Below are positions 44,139 to 53,120 of a stretch of DNA of 64,000 bases, piece after piece. Both the position numbers and the translations under genes were made by a program. This DNA is from DATHVI01 sp035461385. GTDB lineage: Bacteria > Actinomycetota > Thermoleophilia > Solirubrobacterales > 70-9. The stretch lies in contig DATHVI010000131.1 in the NCBI GenBank assembly GCA_035461385.1, forward strand, positions 17,857 to 81,856, read 5' to 3'. The notes under the pieces are model-generated. The model was not told the origin of the DNA, ran no database searches, and worked only from the letters and a program-made list of their open reading frames with translations. Numbering within the stretch: the first letter of the stretch is position 1; every line of letters begins with the position of its first letter.

Positions 44139-44890
44139 CCGGACTGGCTCGCACTGCGACGGCGACGCGAATGGCGTTCCGCGACCAGCGCCGCCGGCCG
44201 CTCGTCATCGTCCTCCTGGTCGCGCTGCCGGCGTATGTGGTCGCCAGGAGCATCGCTCAGACCGAGCCGACGCCGCGGCGGATCTCGGTTCCAGGTGGCC
44301 TTGAGGCGACGACGACGATGCAGGAGCTGCACGGAGCCGTGATGGCCGGTGGGGTGATCGCGTTCGTCGCCGGCCTCGTCGGCGTGTTCGTGATGGAGTC
44401 GGCGCTCGCGGGCGACCGGCGGCTCGTGGTCGCCGGGTTCACGCCCGGGGAGACGATCGCCGCCCGGCTCGCCGTCGTCGTCGCGGCGGTGGCAGTGGCC
44501 CTCGCCGCGTCGGTGGCGGCGACCGCCGCCTACTTCGATCCGCGGTCCTGGCCGCCGCTCGTCGCCGGGCTGGCGCTGACGGGGCTGATCTACGCCGCGA
44601 TCGGGGCTCTCTCCGGCGCCCTGCTCGACCGACTCGCGGCGACCTACGTGATCCTCTTCGCCGCCCTGACCGACGTCACGATCGTTCAGAACCCGATGTT
44701 CGGCGACGGAACCCCGGGGAGCCTCGCGGTTCTGCTGCCCGGATACGGTCCGGTCCGGATGATGGTCGACGGCGGGTTCTCGGGCGCGTTCGGTGCCCAG
44801 GGAGAGCTCGCCCTCGGGATCGCGTGGACCGTGGCTCTGGGGGCTGCCGTCACGGCCTGCCTGCGACGGGCCGTGCGTCGCGGCGGGTGA
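44135..44890 (+). CDS. ABC transporter permease subunit 2
   Basis: A 251-residue membrane protein with about six TM helices. It starts in the stop of the first permease (ATGA). Conserved pieces shared with that paralogue include the cytoplasmic coupling segment DRRLVVAGFTPGETIAARL. A large loop between the first two helices (PTPRRISVPGGLEATTTMQEL) may lie outside the membrane. Together with the ATPase at 42790 it should form a heterodimeric exporter expressed under the dormancy operator. Confidence 0.77.
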   Translation: MTGLARTATATRMAFRDQRRRPLVIVLLVALPAYVVARSIAQTEPTPRRISVPGGLEATTTMQELHGAVMAGGVIAFVAGLVGVFVMESALAGDRRLVVAGFTPGETIAARLAVVVAAVAVALAASVAATAAYFDPRSWPPLVAGLALTGLIYAAIGALSGALLDRLAATYVILFAALTDVTIVQNPMFGDGTPGSLAVLLPGYGPVRMMVDGGFSGAFGAQGELALGIAWTVALGAAVTACLRRAVRRGG

Positions 44891-44907
44891 GCCGGGCGTA
44901 TGGCCGG

Positions 44908-44924
44908 TCCGTAGTCCCCGGCGA
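44908..44924. promoter_or_regulatory. Predicted dormancy-regulon operator, site 10
   Basis: TCCGTAG-TCC-CCGGCGA matches 12 of 14 consensus positions, with one intact half-site. It lies 58 bp before the third flavoprotein gene. Confidence 0.45.
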
Positions 44925-44981
44925 CACGGTCCGGTGGTGCGCACGGATGAGCCGGCGCGCGGCGTTCGTCATCGTGGACGA

Positions 44982-46406
44982 ATGGCGGCGGTGCACCGCG
45001 AGATCAGCAACCGCTCCACACCGGAGCCGGCCGGCGCCCGCCCCGAGCCGGAGGCCTTCCGCGTCGTCATCGCCGGCGCCGGCGTCGCCGCGCTCGAGGC
45101 GATCCTGGCGCTCCGCGAGGCGGTCGGAGACCGGGCCGAGATCACGCTCCTGGCGCCGGACGCCGAGCTCTTCCACAGGCCCCTCGCGACGCTGGCGCCG
45201 TTCCGGATCGACGGGACGCGGGCGATACCGCTGACGCGGCTCGCCGACGACCTCGACTTCACCCATCACCGCGACCGCCTCGCCGGCATCGACGCCCCCG
45301 GCCGGGTCGTCACGACCGTCGCCGGGACGGAGCTGCGCTACGACGCGCTCCTGGTCGCGATCGGGGCTCGCGCCGAGAGCGCGATCCCGGGGGCGATCAC
45401 CTACAGCGGGCCGGCGAGCGCGGGCGAGCTCGAAACGGTTCTCGACTCGATTCGCTCGGAGACGATCGGCCGGCTCGCGTTCGCGATCCCGCCCGTCGCC
45501 CGCTGGTCGCTCCCCGTCTACGAGCTCGCTGTGCTCACCGGCCGCTACGCACGGCGCCACGGCTTGAGCCTCGAGAGCACGATCGCGACCCACGAGCACG
45601 CGCCGCTCGAGCTGTTCGGCGAGCGTCCGAGCGAGGGCGTCCGCCAGCTCCTCGCGATCGAGGGGATCGAGCTTCGCGCCGGGGCCGCGCCCGTCGCGGC
45701 CCGCGGCGGAGCGCTGCGGCTGGCGAACGGCGACGCGATCGCCGCCGACGCGGTGCTCGCGCTGCCGCGATTCGTCGCCCCGCCGATCCCCGGCCTCCCG
45801 CAGGGCCCGGCGGGATTCGTGCCCACCGACGCCTACATGCGCGTCGACGGGCTCGACCGCGTCTGGGCGGTGGGGGACATCACCTGGTTCCCGATCAAGC
45901 AGGGCGGCCTCGCGACCCAGCAGGCCGACGCGGCCGCGAGCTCGATCGCCCGCGCGATCGACCCCGAGCTCACCGCGCGGCCGTTCGCGCCGGTGCTGCG
46001 GGCCGCGCTCACCACCGGATGGACCCCGTATTACCTCCGGGCCTCGATGACCGGCGCCGGCGAGCCGGCGGCCAGCAAGGCGCCGCTGTGGTGGCCACCG
46101 AGCAAGGTCGCGGGCCGGCTGCTGGGCTCCTATCTCGCCGAGCACGACGGGGACCACCTGCCACCCCCGCTCGAGGACCTCGACGACCCCGTGGCGGAGG
46201 GCTCGGAGCGCGAGGCCGACCACCTCGACGCCCTCGAGCTGGCGCTGACCGCCGCCGACCTCGACGCCCGTGCCGCCGACTACGAGGGAGCGCTGCGTTG
46301 GCTCGACGTCGCCGAGCGCCTCAACCTCACGCTCCCCGACGCCTACTCCGGCAAGCGCGACCGCTGGCGCGCACAGCAGCTGATCGAGCACGAGGCGGCG
46401 CCCTGA
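44982..46406 (+). CDS. FAD-dependent oxidoreductase of the SQR/NDH-2 fold, paralogue 3, with C-terminal helical extension
   Basis: A 474-residue flavoprotein with FAD motif VVIAGAGVAALEAILAL and second motif VWAVGDITWFPIKQGGLATQQADAAA, then WWPPSKVAGRLLGSYLA as in the paralogues at 10928 and 20501. The whole sequence contains no cysteine, so the SQR disulfide chemistry is impossible. A C-terminal extension of about 65 residues (LELALTAADLDARAADYEGALRWLDVAERL) looks like a TPR-like helical hairpin absent from the other two. The ATG at 44982 gives the family-like start. A quinone- or NAD-linked reductase with an unknown partner is the best description. Confidence 0.8.
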   Translation: MAAVHREISNRSTPEPAGARPEPEAFRVVIAGAGVAALEAILALREAVGDRAEITLLAPDAELFHRPLATLAPFRIDGTRAIPLTRLADDLDFTHHRDRLAGIDAPGRVVTTVAGTELRYDALLVAIGARAESAIPGAITYSGPASAGELETVLDSIRSETIGRLAFAIPPVARWSLPVYELAVLTGRYARRHGLSLESTIATHEHAPLELFGERPSEGVRQLLAIEGIELRAGAAPVAARGGALRLANGDAIAADAVLALPRFVAPPIPGLPQGPAGFVPTDAYMRVDGLDRVWAVGDITWFPIKQGGLATQQADAAASSIARAIDPELTARPFAPVLRAALTTGWTPYYLRASMTGAGEPAASKAPLWWPPSKVAGRLLGSYLAEHDGDHLPPPLEDLDDPVAEGSEREADHLDALELALTAADLDARAADYEGALRWLDVAERLNLTLPDAYSGKRDRWRAQQLIEHEAAP

Positions 46407-46424
46407 GGCCCGCTGCTGCCGCCG

Positions 46425-46703
46425 TCAGCGACGAAGCCGCTCGGCCTCGCGGCGGATCTGGTCCTCGCTGAACGGCCTCCGCCCGTAGGCGTCCCAGGCG
46501 TTCGCGACGACGCCGATGCCCCACCCGAGAATCGGGAAGATCGGCCAGAAGAAGTCGCCGCCGGTCAGCGCCCAGACCACCACCAGCCCGGCGTTGACCG
46601 CCAGGTACATCAGCACGTGCGCCTTGAAATCGCGCTTCTTCTTCAGCCGCTCGACCGCCTGGTCTCGCAGGTCGGGCTGGTTGTGGACCGGTCCGGCTTC
46701 CAT
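46425..46703 (-). CDS. 2TM-domain small membrane protein
   Basis: A 92-residue protein with the 2TM domain: a charged start (QAVERLKKKRDFKAHVL), two TM helices (MYLAVNAGLVVVWAL and FFWPIFPILGWGIGVVANAW) and a short tail ending DQIRREAERLRR. In other proteins this domain anchors sensor kinases or transcription regulators; here it is alone and its function is unknown. It is convergent with the flavoprotein gene and divergent from prfA. Confidence 0.8.
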   Translation of the reverse strand: MEAGPVHNQPDLRDQAVERLKKKRDFKAHVLMYLAVNAGLVVVWALTGGDFFWPIFPILGWGIGVVANAWDAYGRRPFSEDQIRREAERLRR

Positions 46704-46804
46704 TGGCCATGTTGTATCAGCGGTGACGCCGGGGCGCTGCTCAACGGCTACGCCCTGGTCGTCGCGGCGCCGCCCGCCGCTCCCGCGTCACACTAGATAG
46801 CTAG

Positions 46805-47884
46805 ATGGCGATGATCGAGAAGCTGGTCGAGCAGATCGAGGAGCGGTTCGCCGACCTCGAGCGCCAGCTGGCGGACCCCGACGTGATCGCCGACCGCGAG
46901 CGCTACGCCGAGGTCGGCCGGGAGTACCGCCAGCTCGAGCCGGCGAGCGAGCTCGCCCGCGAATGGCGGACGTTGCGCGACGACGTCGAGGGCGCGCGCG
47001 AGCTGCTCGCCGAGGACGGCGACGATCCGGAGCTCTCGGCGCTCGTCGCCGGGGCCCCCGAGCGACTGCGCGAGCTCGAGGACGAGATCCGGCTGGCGAT
47101 GGTCGAGCGCGACCCGAACGACGACAAGAACGTGATCGTCGAGATCCGCGCCGGGGCGGGTGGCGACGAGGCGGCGCTGTTCGCCGGCGACCTCTACAAG
47201 ATGCTCAGCCGCTACGCCGAGGATCGCGGGTTCGCGACCGCGCCGCTGTCGCTGTCACCGGCCGAGGTCGGGGGGTTCAAGGAGGTGACGTTCGAGATCC
47301 GCGGCGAGGGCGCCTACTCGGTGTTCAAGTACGAGGGCGGCACCCACCGGGTCCAGCGGGTGCCGAAGACCGAGTCGCAGGGGCGGATCCACACCTCGAC
47401 CGCCACCGTCGCGGTGCTCCCCGAGGCGGAGGACGTCGAGGTCGAGATCAGCCCCGACGACCTCCAGATCGACGTCTACCGCTCGTCCGGGCCCGGCGGC
47501 CAGTCGGTGAACACAACCGACTCGGCGGTCCGGATCACCCACCGTCCGAGCGGAATCGTCGTCTCGATGCAGGACGAGAAGTCGCAGCTCCAGAATCGCG
47601 AGAAGGCGATGCGGGTGCTGCGCGCGCGTCTATATGAGCAGCGGCTCGCCGAGCAGCAGGCGGAGATCGCCGCCGACCGCCGCGCCCAGGTGGGCACCGG
47701 CGAGCGCTCGGAGAAGGTCCGCACCTACAACTTCCCCCAGGGGCGCGTCACCGACCACCGGATCAAGCTCACCGCGCACAACCTCGACGAGGTGCTCGCC
47801 GGCGACCTGCGCGAGTTCACCGACGCGCTCGCGGCCGAGGAGAAGCGGGCCCGTCTCGAGGCGCAGGCGGTCGAGGCCCGGTAG
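46805..47884 (+). CDS. prfA: Peptide chain release factor 1
   Basis: A 359-residue RF1, the usual length. The GGQ catalytic loop is in SSGPGGQSVNTTDSAVRI, and the decoding region includes RVPKTESQGRIHTST, where RF1 carries its PxT-type codon-reading motif. It terminates translation at UAA and UAG. ATG 46805 is shown; ATG 46811 is possible. Its stop overlaps by one base the GTG start of prmC, whose product methylates the GGQ glutamine, a standard operon arrangement. Confidence 0.96.
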   Translation: MAMIEKLVEQIEERFADLERQLADPDVIADRERYAEVGREYRQLEPASELAREWRTLRDDVEGARELLAEDGDDPELSALVAGAPERLRELEDEIRLAMVERDPNDDKNVIVEIRAGAGGDEAALFAGDLYKMLSRYAEDRGFATAPLSLSPAEVGGFKEVTFEIRGEGAYSVFKYEGGTHRVQRVPKTESQGRIHTSTATVAVLPEAEDVEVEISPDDLQIDVYRSSGPGGQSVNTTDSAVRITHRPSGIVVSMQDEKSQLQNREKAMRVLRARLYEQRLAEQQAEIAADRRAQVGTGERSEKVRTYNFPQGRVTDHRIKLTAHNLDEVLAGDLREFTDALAAEEKRARLEAQAVEAR

Positions 47885-48759
47885 TGCCGGCGGTCGCCGG
47901 CACCGTCCGCGACGCGCTCGAGGCGGCGTGCGACGCCTTCGTCGCCGCCGGCGTCGAGGGCCCGCGGTTCGACGCCGAGCTCCTGCTGAGCGAAGCGGCC
48001 GGGATCGATCGCGCCCGGCTCGAGGCCGATCCCGGGGCGGCGCTCGACGCCGTCGCCGCGCGCAGGTTCGGCGCGATGGTCCGGCGGCGGGTGGCGCGGG
48101 AGCCGGTCGCGTACATCCTCGGGCGGCGCTGGTTCCGGCGGATCGAGCTCGCGGTCGACCCCCGGGCGCTGATCCCGCGGCCGGAGACCGAGGCCCTGGT
48201 CGAGGCGGCGCTCGAGCTCCGCCCCCGCTCGGTCTGCGATATCGGCACCGGCTCCGGGGCGGTTGCGCTCGCGATCGCCGACGAGCTGCCGGATGCGGAC
48301 GTCGTCGCCACCGAGACCTCGCCGGACGCGCTCGCTCTCGCGCGCGAGAACGCCGGGCGCCTCGGCCTTGCCGACCGGATCCGGTTCGAGCAGCAGCGAT
48401 CGACGCATCGCCGGGAGAGCGATAGGTCAGCGATCCCGCATCCCCTCCCAGCAATCGATCTCGTCGTCGCGAATCTTCCTTACGTCAGCGAGCGGGAGTG
48501 GCCCGGCCTCGCCCCGGAGATCACGAGGTACGAGCCGCGCTCGGCGCTGGTCGCCGGCCCGACCGGCCTCGAGGCGATCGAGTCGGTGCTGGCGGCGATC
48601 GCCGCCGCTCCCGTCCGGCCCGCCGCGGTCGCGCTCGAGGTCGGTGCCGGGCAGGCGCCGGCGGTGAGCGAGCTCTTTCGCGCGGCTGGCTACCGCTCGG
48701 TCTCCTCGCGCCCCGACCTCGCCGGGATCGAGCGCATCGTCGTCGGCGGGGATCGATGA
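47884..48759 (+). CDS. prmC: Release factor glutamine methyltransferase PrmC
   Basis: A 291-residue SAM-dependent methyltransferase that modifies the GGQ glutamine of RF1/RF2. The N-terminal helical domain is followed by the SAM-binding motif VCDIGTGSGAVAL. The catalytic motif reads VVANLPYVSE, so NPPY is NLPY here, a tolerated variant. An extra basic stretch of about 20 residues (RSTHRRESDRSAI) precedes that motif where most homologues are shorter. GTG 47884 overlaps the prfA stop. Its own stop overlaps the ATG of the YrdC gene. Confidence 0.92.
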   Translation: MPAVAGTVRDALEAACDAFVAAGVEGPRFDAELLLSEAAGIDRARLEADPGAALDAVAARRFGAMVRRRVAREPVAYILGRRWFRRIELAVDPRALIPRPETEALVEAALELRPRSVCDIGTGSGAVALAIADELPDADVVATETSPDALALARENAGRLGLADRIRFEQQRSTHRRESDRSAIPHPLPAIDLVVANLPYVSEREWPGLAPEITRYEPRSALVAGPTGLEAIESVLAAIAAAPVRPAAVALEVGAGQAPAVSELFRAAGYRSVSSRPDLAGIERIVVGGDR

Positions 48760-49400
48760 GCGAGGTCGTCGCGATCGACCGCGACGGCGCGGCGGCGGCG
48801 CGGAGCGCGCTCGAGCGCTGCGTCGGCGGCGGTGGCGTTGCGATCTTCCCCGCCGACGGCGTCTACGGGCTCGCCTGCGATCCGCTGCGAGAGGAGGCGA
48901 TCCAGCGGATCCACCGGCTCAAGGGCCGGCCGCGGCGAGCCCCCTCGGCGGTGATGTTCTTCTCGCCGCTGGCGATGCGCGAGCTCGTCGCAAGCCTCGG
49001 GCCGCGAACCCGGGACGCGCTCGCCGCCCTGCTTCCCGGGCCGGTCACCCTCGTCGTCGCCAATCCCGAGCGGCGGTACCCGAACGCCTGTCGCGAGGAC
49101 CCGGAGCGGCTCGGGGTCCGTCTGATCGCCGGTCCGCTCGCCGGCGCCCGCTGCGCGATCTTCCAGACCAGCGCCAACCGGACCGGCGAGCCGCCGCCGG
49201 CCACATTCGCGGACGTCGACCCCGCGCTGGTCTCCGCTGTCGACCTGGCGATCGACGGCGGCCGCCTCGGTGGAGAGCCGTCGACCGTCGTCGACCTCGC
49301 CGGGCTCGAGTCGGGCGATCGGTGGTCGGTGTTGCGCGAGGGCGCGCTCCCGGCGGCCGAGGTGGTCCGGCGGCTCCGTGGCGCGGGTCTCGCCCGCTGA
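48756..49400 (+). CDS. L-threonylcarbamoyladenylate synthase (TsaC/Sua5/YrdC family)
   Basis: A 214-residue single YrdC domain. FPADGVYGLACDPL, the nucleotide-binding RLKGRPRRAPSAVMF and the late TSANRTGEPP are diagnostic. The enzyme makes threonylcarbamoyl-AMP from threonine, bicarbonate and ATP for the t6A37 modification of ANN-decoding tRNAs. The absence of the Sua5 C-terminal domain makes it TsaC-like. It begins in the prmC stop (ATGA), continuing the translation-factor operon prfA-prmC-tsaC common in bacteria. Confidence 0.88.
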   Translation: MSEVVAIDRDGAAAARSALERCVGGGGVAIFPADGVYGLACDPLREEAIQRIHRLKGRPRRAPSAVMFFSPLAMRELVASLGPRTRDALAALLPGPVTLVVANPERRYPNACREDPERLGVRLIAGPLAGARCAIFQTSANRTGEPPPATFADVDPALVSAVDLAIDGGRLGGEPSTVVDLAGLESGDRWSVLREGALPAAEVVRRLRGAGLAR

Positions 49401-49526
49401 CCGTTCGCCCCCGGTCAGCGAGCCCGGCGGCCGCGGAGGTCGACCCGAACCGCCTCGTGGCGGCTGACCACGCGGTCGAGGCGCGGAACCACCGTCGTCC
49501 GGTTGCGGCACCTCGGCCGCTCGACG

Positions 49527-50603
49527 CTACTCGCTTCCGCTCTGCTCCCCGCCGCGGTCGCGCGGCTCGAGCTCGGGGCGCATCCAGATCGTCTGCTGCG
49601 GGAACGGGATCTCGATCCCGGCGGCGTCGAATCGCTTCTTGACCCGCTCGCGAAGGATCCGCATGATCCGCCACTGCTCCGAGGGCCGGGTCTTGACGAC
49701 GAGCCGGATCGCGATCCCGCTCGCCCCGAGCGCCTCGACTCCCCACACCTCCGGCTCCTCGAGGACGTCGCCCGGCTGCTCGTGCCAGACCTCGTCGGCG
49801 ACCTCCTTGATCGCGTTCCGCGCCTTGTCGAGGTCGGTCGCGTAGGCGACCTCGAAGTCGATCAACGCCCGCGACCAGTTCTGGGACATGTTCCCGACCT
49901 TGAGGATCTCGCCGTTCGGGACGTGCCATACGGTGCCGTCGACCGCTCGCAGGCGGGTGCTCCGCAGCGCGATCTGCTCGACGACGCCGGTCGCGATCCC
50001 CGATCCTTCGCCGAGGTCGACGATGTCGCCGACCGCGAACTGGTCCTCGAAGAGGATGAAGAAGCCCGAGAGGATGTCCTTGATCAGCGACTGGGCGCCG
50101 AACCCGATCGCGATCCCGACGACGCCGGCGCCGGCGAGCAGCGGGCCGAGGCTGACCCCGACCTCGCCGAGGATCATGAACGCGGCGATCGTCCAGACGA
50201 CGAACGACGCCCCGCTTCGCAGCGCGGTCGTCAGCGCGTCGACCCGCTGGCGGGAGCGCTCGGCGGCGAGCTGCGCGTCGGCGTCGGGCATCTCCTTGGT
50301 GTCGAGGAGCGCATCGGGCGTCAGCTCGCGCACCACCGCCAGCCGCCGCCGCAGCGATCCCTCGGCCATCCGCCGCAGCCCGATCCTGATCGCGCGCCGC
50401 AGCAGCCGATTGACGATCGCCGCCACGACGACGATCAGCACGATCCGGAGCGGCGCCCGGGTGAGCCAGTCGACGAGCTCGGCGGTGGTCTCGCTTCCGG
50501 TCCATTCGAGCGCCTTTCGGCACAGCAGCCCCGGCTGATCGCCGCAGGCCTGCTGAACCTCCTCCGCCGTCTGCGCACCGATCAGGAAGTCGAGGCTGCC
50601 CAC
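49527..50603 (-). CDS. MscS-family mechanosensitive channel
   Basis: A 358-residue channel. An N-terminal periplasmic segment with two cysteines (QQACGDQPGLLCRK) is followed by three TM regions. The pore helix and MscS beta domain read LLAGAGVVGIAIGFGAQSLIKDILSGFFILFED, FAVGDIVDLGEGSG, then ALRSTRLRAVDGTVWHVPNGEI. A C-terminal alpha/beta domain completes the protein. It releases solutes on hypo-osmotic shock. It stands alone, convergent with the TsaC gene and divergent from glyA, with a REP-like palindrome in the divergent gap. Confidence 0.9.
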   Translation of the reverse strand: MGSLDFLIGAQTAEEVQQACGDQPGLLCRKALEWTGSETTAELVDWLTRAPLRIVLIVVVAAIVNRLLRRAIRIGLRRMAEGSLRRRLAVVRELTPDALLDTKEMPDADAQLAAERSRQRVDALTTALRSGASFVVWTIAAFMILGEVGVSLGPLLAGAGVVGIAIGFGAQSLIKDILSGFFILFEDQFAVGDIVDLGEGSGIATGVVEQIALRSTRLRAVDGTVWHVPNGEILKVGNMSQNWSRALIDFEVAYATDLDKARNAIKEVADEVWHEQPGDVLEEPEVWGVEALGASGIAIRLVVKTRPSEQWRIMRILRERVKKRFDAAGIEIPFPQQTIWMRPELEPRDRGGEQSGSE

Positions 50604-50640
50604 GGTCGGGGGAGGCTAGTGGAGCGCGCCCGGCCCCCGG

Positions 50641-50682
50641 GGTGAGGCGATCTTCTCGCTCACTGCGAAAAGATCCGCCTCG
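50641..50682. repeat. REP-like palindrome, copy 2
   Basis: GGTGAGGCGATCTT and AAGATCCGCCTCGC form an inverted repeat with one bulged base; the core also pairs (TCGC/GCGA). The same outer arms occur at 598-642. It lies in the gap between the divergent mscS and glyA genes. Confidence 0.55.
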
Positions 50683-50744
50683 CATGCGCCTCGCGCGGGG
50701 CCGCCGCGGGGGCTCCATCACCCGGGCCGCGTAAGCTCTCGGCG

Positions 50745-52022
50745 ATGGCTCTTCGGGATGACTTCCAGACCGCGCCGCTGGCCGAGGTCGATCCGGCGAT
50801 CGCCGAGGTGCTGGCCCGCGAGCTCCGCCGCCAGCAGGGGACGCTGGAGATGATCGCGTCCGAGAACTTCGTCCCCCAGGCGGTGCTCGAGGCGACCGGC
50901 TCGGTGCTGACGAACAAGTACGCGGAGGGCTATCCCGGCCGCCGCTACTACGGCGGATGCGAGGAGGTCGATGTCGCCGAGCAGCTCGCGATCGACCGCG
51001 CGAAGGAGCTGTTCGGGGCCGAGCACGCGAACGTCCAGCCGCACGCCGGCGCCCAGGCCAACAACGCCGCCTACATGGCGATGCTCGAGCCGGGCGACAC
51101 GATCATGGGGATGGCGCTCGACCACGGCGGGCACCTCACCCACGGGATGAAGCTCAACGTCTCCGGGAAGCTCTACGGCGTCGTTGCCTACCACGTCCGC
51201 CGCGAGGACTTCAGGGTCGACATGGACGAGGTCGAGCGGCTCGCGCACGAGCACCGTCCGAAGGTGATCGTCGCCGGCTGGTCGGCGTACCCGCGCCAGC
51301 TCGACTTCGCCGCCTTCCGTGCGATCGCCGACGCCGTCGGGGCGAAGCTGATGGTCGACATGGCCCACTTCGCCGGGCTCGTCGCCGCCGGCGAGCACCC
51401 GAACCCGGTGCCCCACGCGCACGTGACTACGACGACGATCCACAAGACGCTGTGCGGGCCGCGGAGCGGGATGATCCTCTGCGACGCCGACCTGCAGGCG
51501 GACATCGACCGGGCGATCTTCCCCGGCCAGCAGGGCGGTCCGCTGATGCACGTGATCGCGGCGAAGGCGGTCGCGCTGGGGATCGCCGCCAGCGAGCAGT
51601 TCCGCGCCCGCCAGCGCCAGACCGTGGCCAACGCGAAGGCGCTCGCCGAAAGCCTCGAGGCCGAAGGGGTGAGCGTGCTCACCGGCGGCACGGACGTCCA
51701 CCTCGTGCTCGTCGACCTCGGACCGACCGGGCTCGACGGCAAGACGGCCGAGCGGCGACTCGAGCGGGTCGGGATCACCGTCAACCGCAACGCGATCCCG
51801 TTCGACGAGCGCCCGCCGATGAACCCGTCCGGGCTGCGGATCGGGACCCCGGCGCTGACGACCCGCGGGATGGGCGAGGACGAGATGCGCGAGATCGCCG
51901 AGGTGATCTCGGTCGCGCTGTCGGATCGCTTCGACGCCGAGAACGATGCCCTCGCAGAGCGGACCGGCGCGCTGATCGAGCAGTTCCCGCTCTATCCCGA
52001 GCTGTCCGCGGCGCCCGTTTAA
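50745..52022 (+). CDS. glyA: Serine hydroxymethyltransferase
   Basis: A 425-residue PLP enzyme (typical 415-430) that converts serine and tetrahydrofolate to glycine and 5,10-methylene-THF. Family motifs: [28 protein letters not shown] at residues 33-60, [35 protein letters not shown], and the PLP-lysine region [15 protein letters not shown]. The last differs from the common TTTTHKTLRGPRGG by an inserted residue and Cys for Arg next to the lysine, but the lysine itself is conserved. It begins a group with DUF354 and WecA-like genes. Confidence 0.95.
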   Translation: MALRDDFQTAPLAEVDPAIAEVLARELRRQQGTLEMIASENFVPQAVLEATGSVLTNKYAEGYPGRRYYGGCEEVDVAEQLAIDRAKELFGAEHANVQPHAGAQANNAAYMAMLEPGDTIMGMALDHGGHLTHGMKLNVSGKLYGVVAYHVRREDFRVDMDEVERLAHEHRPKVIVAGWSAYPRQLDFAAFRAIADAVGAKLMVDMAHFAGLVAAGEHPNPVPHAHVTTTTIHKTLCGPRSGMILCDADLQADIDRAIFPGQQGGPLMHVIAAKAVALGIAASEQFRARQRQTVANAKALAESLEAEGVSVLTGGTDVHLVLVDLGPTGLDGKTAERRLERVGITVNRNAIPFDERPPMNPSGLRIGTPALTTRGMGEDEMREIAEVISVALSDRFDAENDALAERTGALIEQFPLYPELSAAPV

Positions 52023-52052
52023 CCGCCTCGCCTGCAACGCTCCCCGACGCGC

Positions 52053-53120
52053 ATGCGTGTCTGGGTCGACATGACCGCCGCCGCGCACCCGCTGGTGCTG
52101 CGGCCGATCGTCGAGCGCCTGCGCGGCCGAGGCCACGACGTCGAGGTCACCGCACGCGAGTACGGGCAGACGGTCGGGATCCTCGAGCGCCTCGGGATCG
52201 AGCACCGCGTCGTCGGTCGCCACGCGGGCGCCGGGATCGCGCGCAAGGGGCTCGCGGTGGCCGAGCGCAGCGCCGCCCTCGCTCGCTGGGCGCGCGGGCG
52301 CGGGTTCGACCTCGGCGTCGGCCACGGCTCGGTCGACCTCGCCACGGTCGGGACGCTGCTGCGAATCCCGACGGTCCAGATGCAGGATTACGAGCACGCC
52401 GGGCTCCAGCGACAGCTCGCGTTCCGTGCCGCGCGCCGCGTCCTCGTCCCGGACGCGATCCCGGTCGAGGCGATGCGCCGGGCGGGAGCGAAGCCCGAGA
52501 AGCTGTTCCGCTACCCGGGGCTGAAGGAGGACTACTACCTCGCCGACTTCGAGCCCGACCCGGCGGTGCTCGCCGAGCTCGGGCTGACCGGGCTCGGGAT
52601 CGCGGGCGGCGCCCGCGACGACGACCGCGTCCTGGCCCTCGTACGGCCACCGCCGGAGACCTCCGCCTACCACGAGCGAAACCCGCTCTACGCCGGCGTC
52701 CTCGACCGGCTCGCCGCCGACGAGCGGACGATCGCCGTGCTGATCCCGCGCCGGCCCGAGCAGGGACCCGAGGCGCGCGCGCGGTTCGAGCGCGCCGGGC
52801 GGGCCGACGCCCTCGTCGTCCCCGTGCGCGCGGTCGACGCCCAGAGCCTGGTCGCCTTCTGCGACCTGGTGATCAGCGCGGGGGGGACGATGAACCGCGA
52901 GGCCGTCGCGCTCGGCACGCCCGTCCAGACGATCTTCTCGGGCCGGATCGGCGCTGTCGACGAGCGTCTGATCGCCGCCGGCCTGCTCACCCAGCTCGAC
53001 GACCCGGCCGCGCTCGAGCTCGGGAAGCGCACGACGCCGGCCGGCCCCCGCCACCCGCGCGACCCCGACCTGCTCGTCGATGGGATCCTCGGTGACCAGG
53101 TGAGCCTCGGATGTTCGTAG
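52053..53120 (+). CDS. DUF354 family, glycosyltransferase-B-like protein
   Basis: A 355-residue protein with a GT-B-type fold: VWVDMTAAAHPLVLRPIVERLRGRGHDV at the start, GVGHGSVDLATVGTLLRIP, MQDYEHAGLQ, and toward the end VISAGGTMNREAVALGTPVQTIF, which resembles the UDP-GlcNAc epimerase/MurG nucleotide-sugar site. DUF354 proteins occur in archaeal and actinobacterial surface-polysaccharide loci, without an assigned reaction. It overlaps the following WecA-like gene by 10 bases, so a role in lipid-linked sugar synthesis is plausible. Confidence 0.75.
   Translation: MRVWVDMTAAAHPLVLRPIVERLRGRGHDVEVTAREYGQTVGILERLGIEHRVVGRHAGAGIARKGLAVAERSAALARWARGRGFDLGVGHGSVDLATVGTLLRIPTVQMQDYEHAGLQRQLAFRAARRVLVPDAIPVEAMRRAGAKPEKLFRYPGLKEDYYLADFEPDPAVLAELGLTGLGIAGGARDDDRVLALVRPPPETSAYHERNPLYAGVLDRLAADERTIAVLIPRRPEQGPEARARFERAGRADALVVPVRAVDAQSLVAFCDLVISAGGTMNREAVALGTPVQTIFSGRIGAVDERLIAAGLLTQLDDPAALELGKRTTPAGPRHPRDPDLLVDGILGDQVSLGCS

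Noticed and set aside
50718..53054. 778-codon minus-strand frame opposite glyA and the DUF354 gene
   Set aside because: Shadow of two well-supported plus-strand genes; no recognisable domains.
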